Positions 4,803-5,446 of a stretch of DNA of 5,446 bases are shown in pieces. Position numbers and translations under genes: made by a program. The stretch comes from an uncultured Methylococcaceae bacterium (GTDB taxonomy: Bacteria > Pseudomonadota > Gammaproteobacteria > Methylococcales > Methylomonadaceae): NCBI GenBank assembly GCA_903839795.1, contig CAIMDR010000501.1, forward strand, positions 1 to 5,446, given 5' to 3'. How positions within the stretch are numbered: the stretch's first letter is position 1; each line of letters begins with the position of its first letter. The notes below the pieces were generated by a model. It had not been told where the DNA came from. It saw nothing but the letters and a program-made list of their open reading frames with translations, and made no database searches.

Positions 4803-5446
4803 ATGAGTAGCTTAATAGGAACCTCATTATCTGGCCTGATGGCGGCGCAAAGCGCCCTAAACACGACTAGCAACAATATAGCTAATGCCAATACCGTAGG
4901 CTATAACACCGAAAACATTAACCTGACCACGGCTCCGGCAATATTCAGTAATGGCGGCTTTGTAGGCCAAGGTGTCAACACTGCCACAGTTACTCGTAGT
5001 TATAACCAGTTTGCAACTCAACAAGTAACGTCTACGACTTCTGCTTATGCCCAAGCCAATACATTGTCTACACTGGCATTTGGGGTAGATCAGACGCTGT
5101 CTGACAAAACGACTGGTTTAGCAACAGTACTTAGCAATTTTTCCTCAGCCACTACCGGTGTGGCTAATGACCCTACTTCAATAGCAGCTAGACAAGTTTT
5201 ATTATCAGCAGCAGGATCGGTCGCGCAGCAAGTTAATTCGCTATCTAGCCAACTCAATACCTTAAATACCCAAACTAATGGTCAAGTACAAGCTAGCGTC
5301 AATAATATAAACGCCTACGCTACCAGTATTGCAGCCCTAAATACGCAAATTGTTGCAGCCACCAATAACTCAACAAACGGACAAGCACCTAATAATCTGT
5401 TAGATCAACGCGATGCACTAGTGGCACAAATTGCCCAGCAGGCTAA
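4803..5446 (+). CDS. flgK: Flagellar hook-associated protein 1 FlgK, N-terminal 214 residues (runs off window)
   Basis: FlgK is the first hook-filament junction protein, exported after the hook is complete. The frame is open from ATG 4803 to the window end with no stop: 214 codons plus 2 bases, probably under half of the gene. Family marks are the N-terminus LIGTSLSGLMAAQSALNTTS, the rod/hook motif NNIANANTVGY at 24-34, GQGVNTATVTRSYNQF, a long helical region with SVNNINAYATSIAALNTQIV, and NNLLDQRDALV at about 197-207. The usual NTPGYSRQ is replaced by NTVGYNTE. I count only 10 charged residues (5 Asp, 1 Glu, 3 Arg, 1 Lys) in 214, with much Asn, Thr, Ser, Gln and Ala. There is no cysteine. 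It follows flgJ by 45 bp, with its own SD and a possible sigma-28 promoter. flgL would be expected downstream, outside the window. Confidence 0.95.
   Translation, partial: MSSLIGTSLSGLMAAQSALNTTSNNIANANTVGYNTENINLTTAPAIFSNGGFVGQGVNTATVTRSYNQFATQQVTSTTSAYAQANTLSTLAFGVDQTLSDKTTGLATVLSNFSSATTGVANDPTSIAARQVLLSAAGSVAQQVNSLSSQLNTLNTQTNGQVQASVNNINAYATSIAALNTQIVAATNNSTNGQAPNNLLDQRDALVAQIAQQA

Noticed and set aside
909..5054. Open frames on the minus strand at 909-1097, 1463-1798, 2314-2535, 3032-3424 and 4857-5054, and an extra + frame at 1282-1485.
   Set aside because: All lie inside strongly recognised flagellar genes in another frame or on the other strand, with no recognisable domains.
1..5446. 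Mobile elements, CRISPR arrays, tRNA or other RNA genes, or a new gene system.
   Set aside because: The window is filled by seven standard flagellar genes with gaps of 62 bp or less; no transposase, array, tRNA fold or unfamiliar gene is present.

Overview
This window is a continuous stretch of a flagellar rod/hook operon, all on the + strand, in the order flgE(3' end)-flgF-flgG-flgH-flgI-flgJ-flgK(5' part). The host is a Gram-negative bacterium: it has an L-ring lipoprotein (FlgH) and a P-ring protein (FlgI) with a Sec signal. FlgJ is the two-domain form (rod cap plus peptidoglycan-cleaving domain) typical of beta/gamma-Proteobacteria. Base composition leans to A+T. I would guess a gammaproteobacterium but cannot support a genus.

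Layout: 2-286 is the C-terminal end of the hook protein FlgE. Positions 316-1059 (flgF, GTG start) and 1122-1910 (flgG) encode the proximal and distal rod proteins. Positions 1925-2599 (flgH) and 2616-3719 (flgI, GTG start) encode the L- and P-ring proteins that form the bushing around the rod. Positions 3723-4757 (flgJ) encode the rod-assembly cap and muramidase-type enzyme. Position 4803 to the window end is the first 214 codons of flgK, the hook-filament junction protein. Intergenic gaps are 29, 62, 14, 16, 3 and 45 bp. No stretch over 300 bp lacks a gene, and no gap holds an intrinsic terminator, so the genes are probably co-transcribed.

How the genes work together: FlgJ caps the growing rod and opens the peptidoglycan. 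FlgF and FlgG complete the rod, FlgI and FlgH assemble around it, FlgE builds the hook, and FlgK joins hook to filament. The early/late boundary appears to lie between flgJ and flgK, where there is a good match to a sigma-28 (FliA) promoter. This fits the known late expression of flgK in enteric bacteria.

I found no new multi-gene system. The points worth a second look are small: the sigma-28-like promoter that overlaps the flgK ribosome binding site, a 13-bp perfect inverted repeat inside flgJ, a hairpin that covers the flgF Shine-Dalgarno, several other compact inverted repeats inside genes, an altered N-terminal motif in a nearly uncharged FlgK, and the almost complete absence of cysteine from the encoded proteins.
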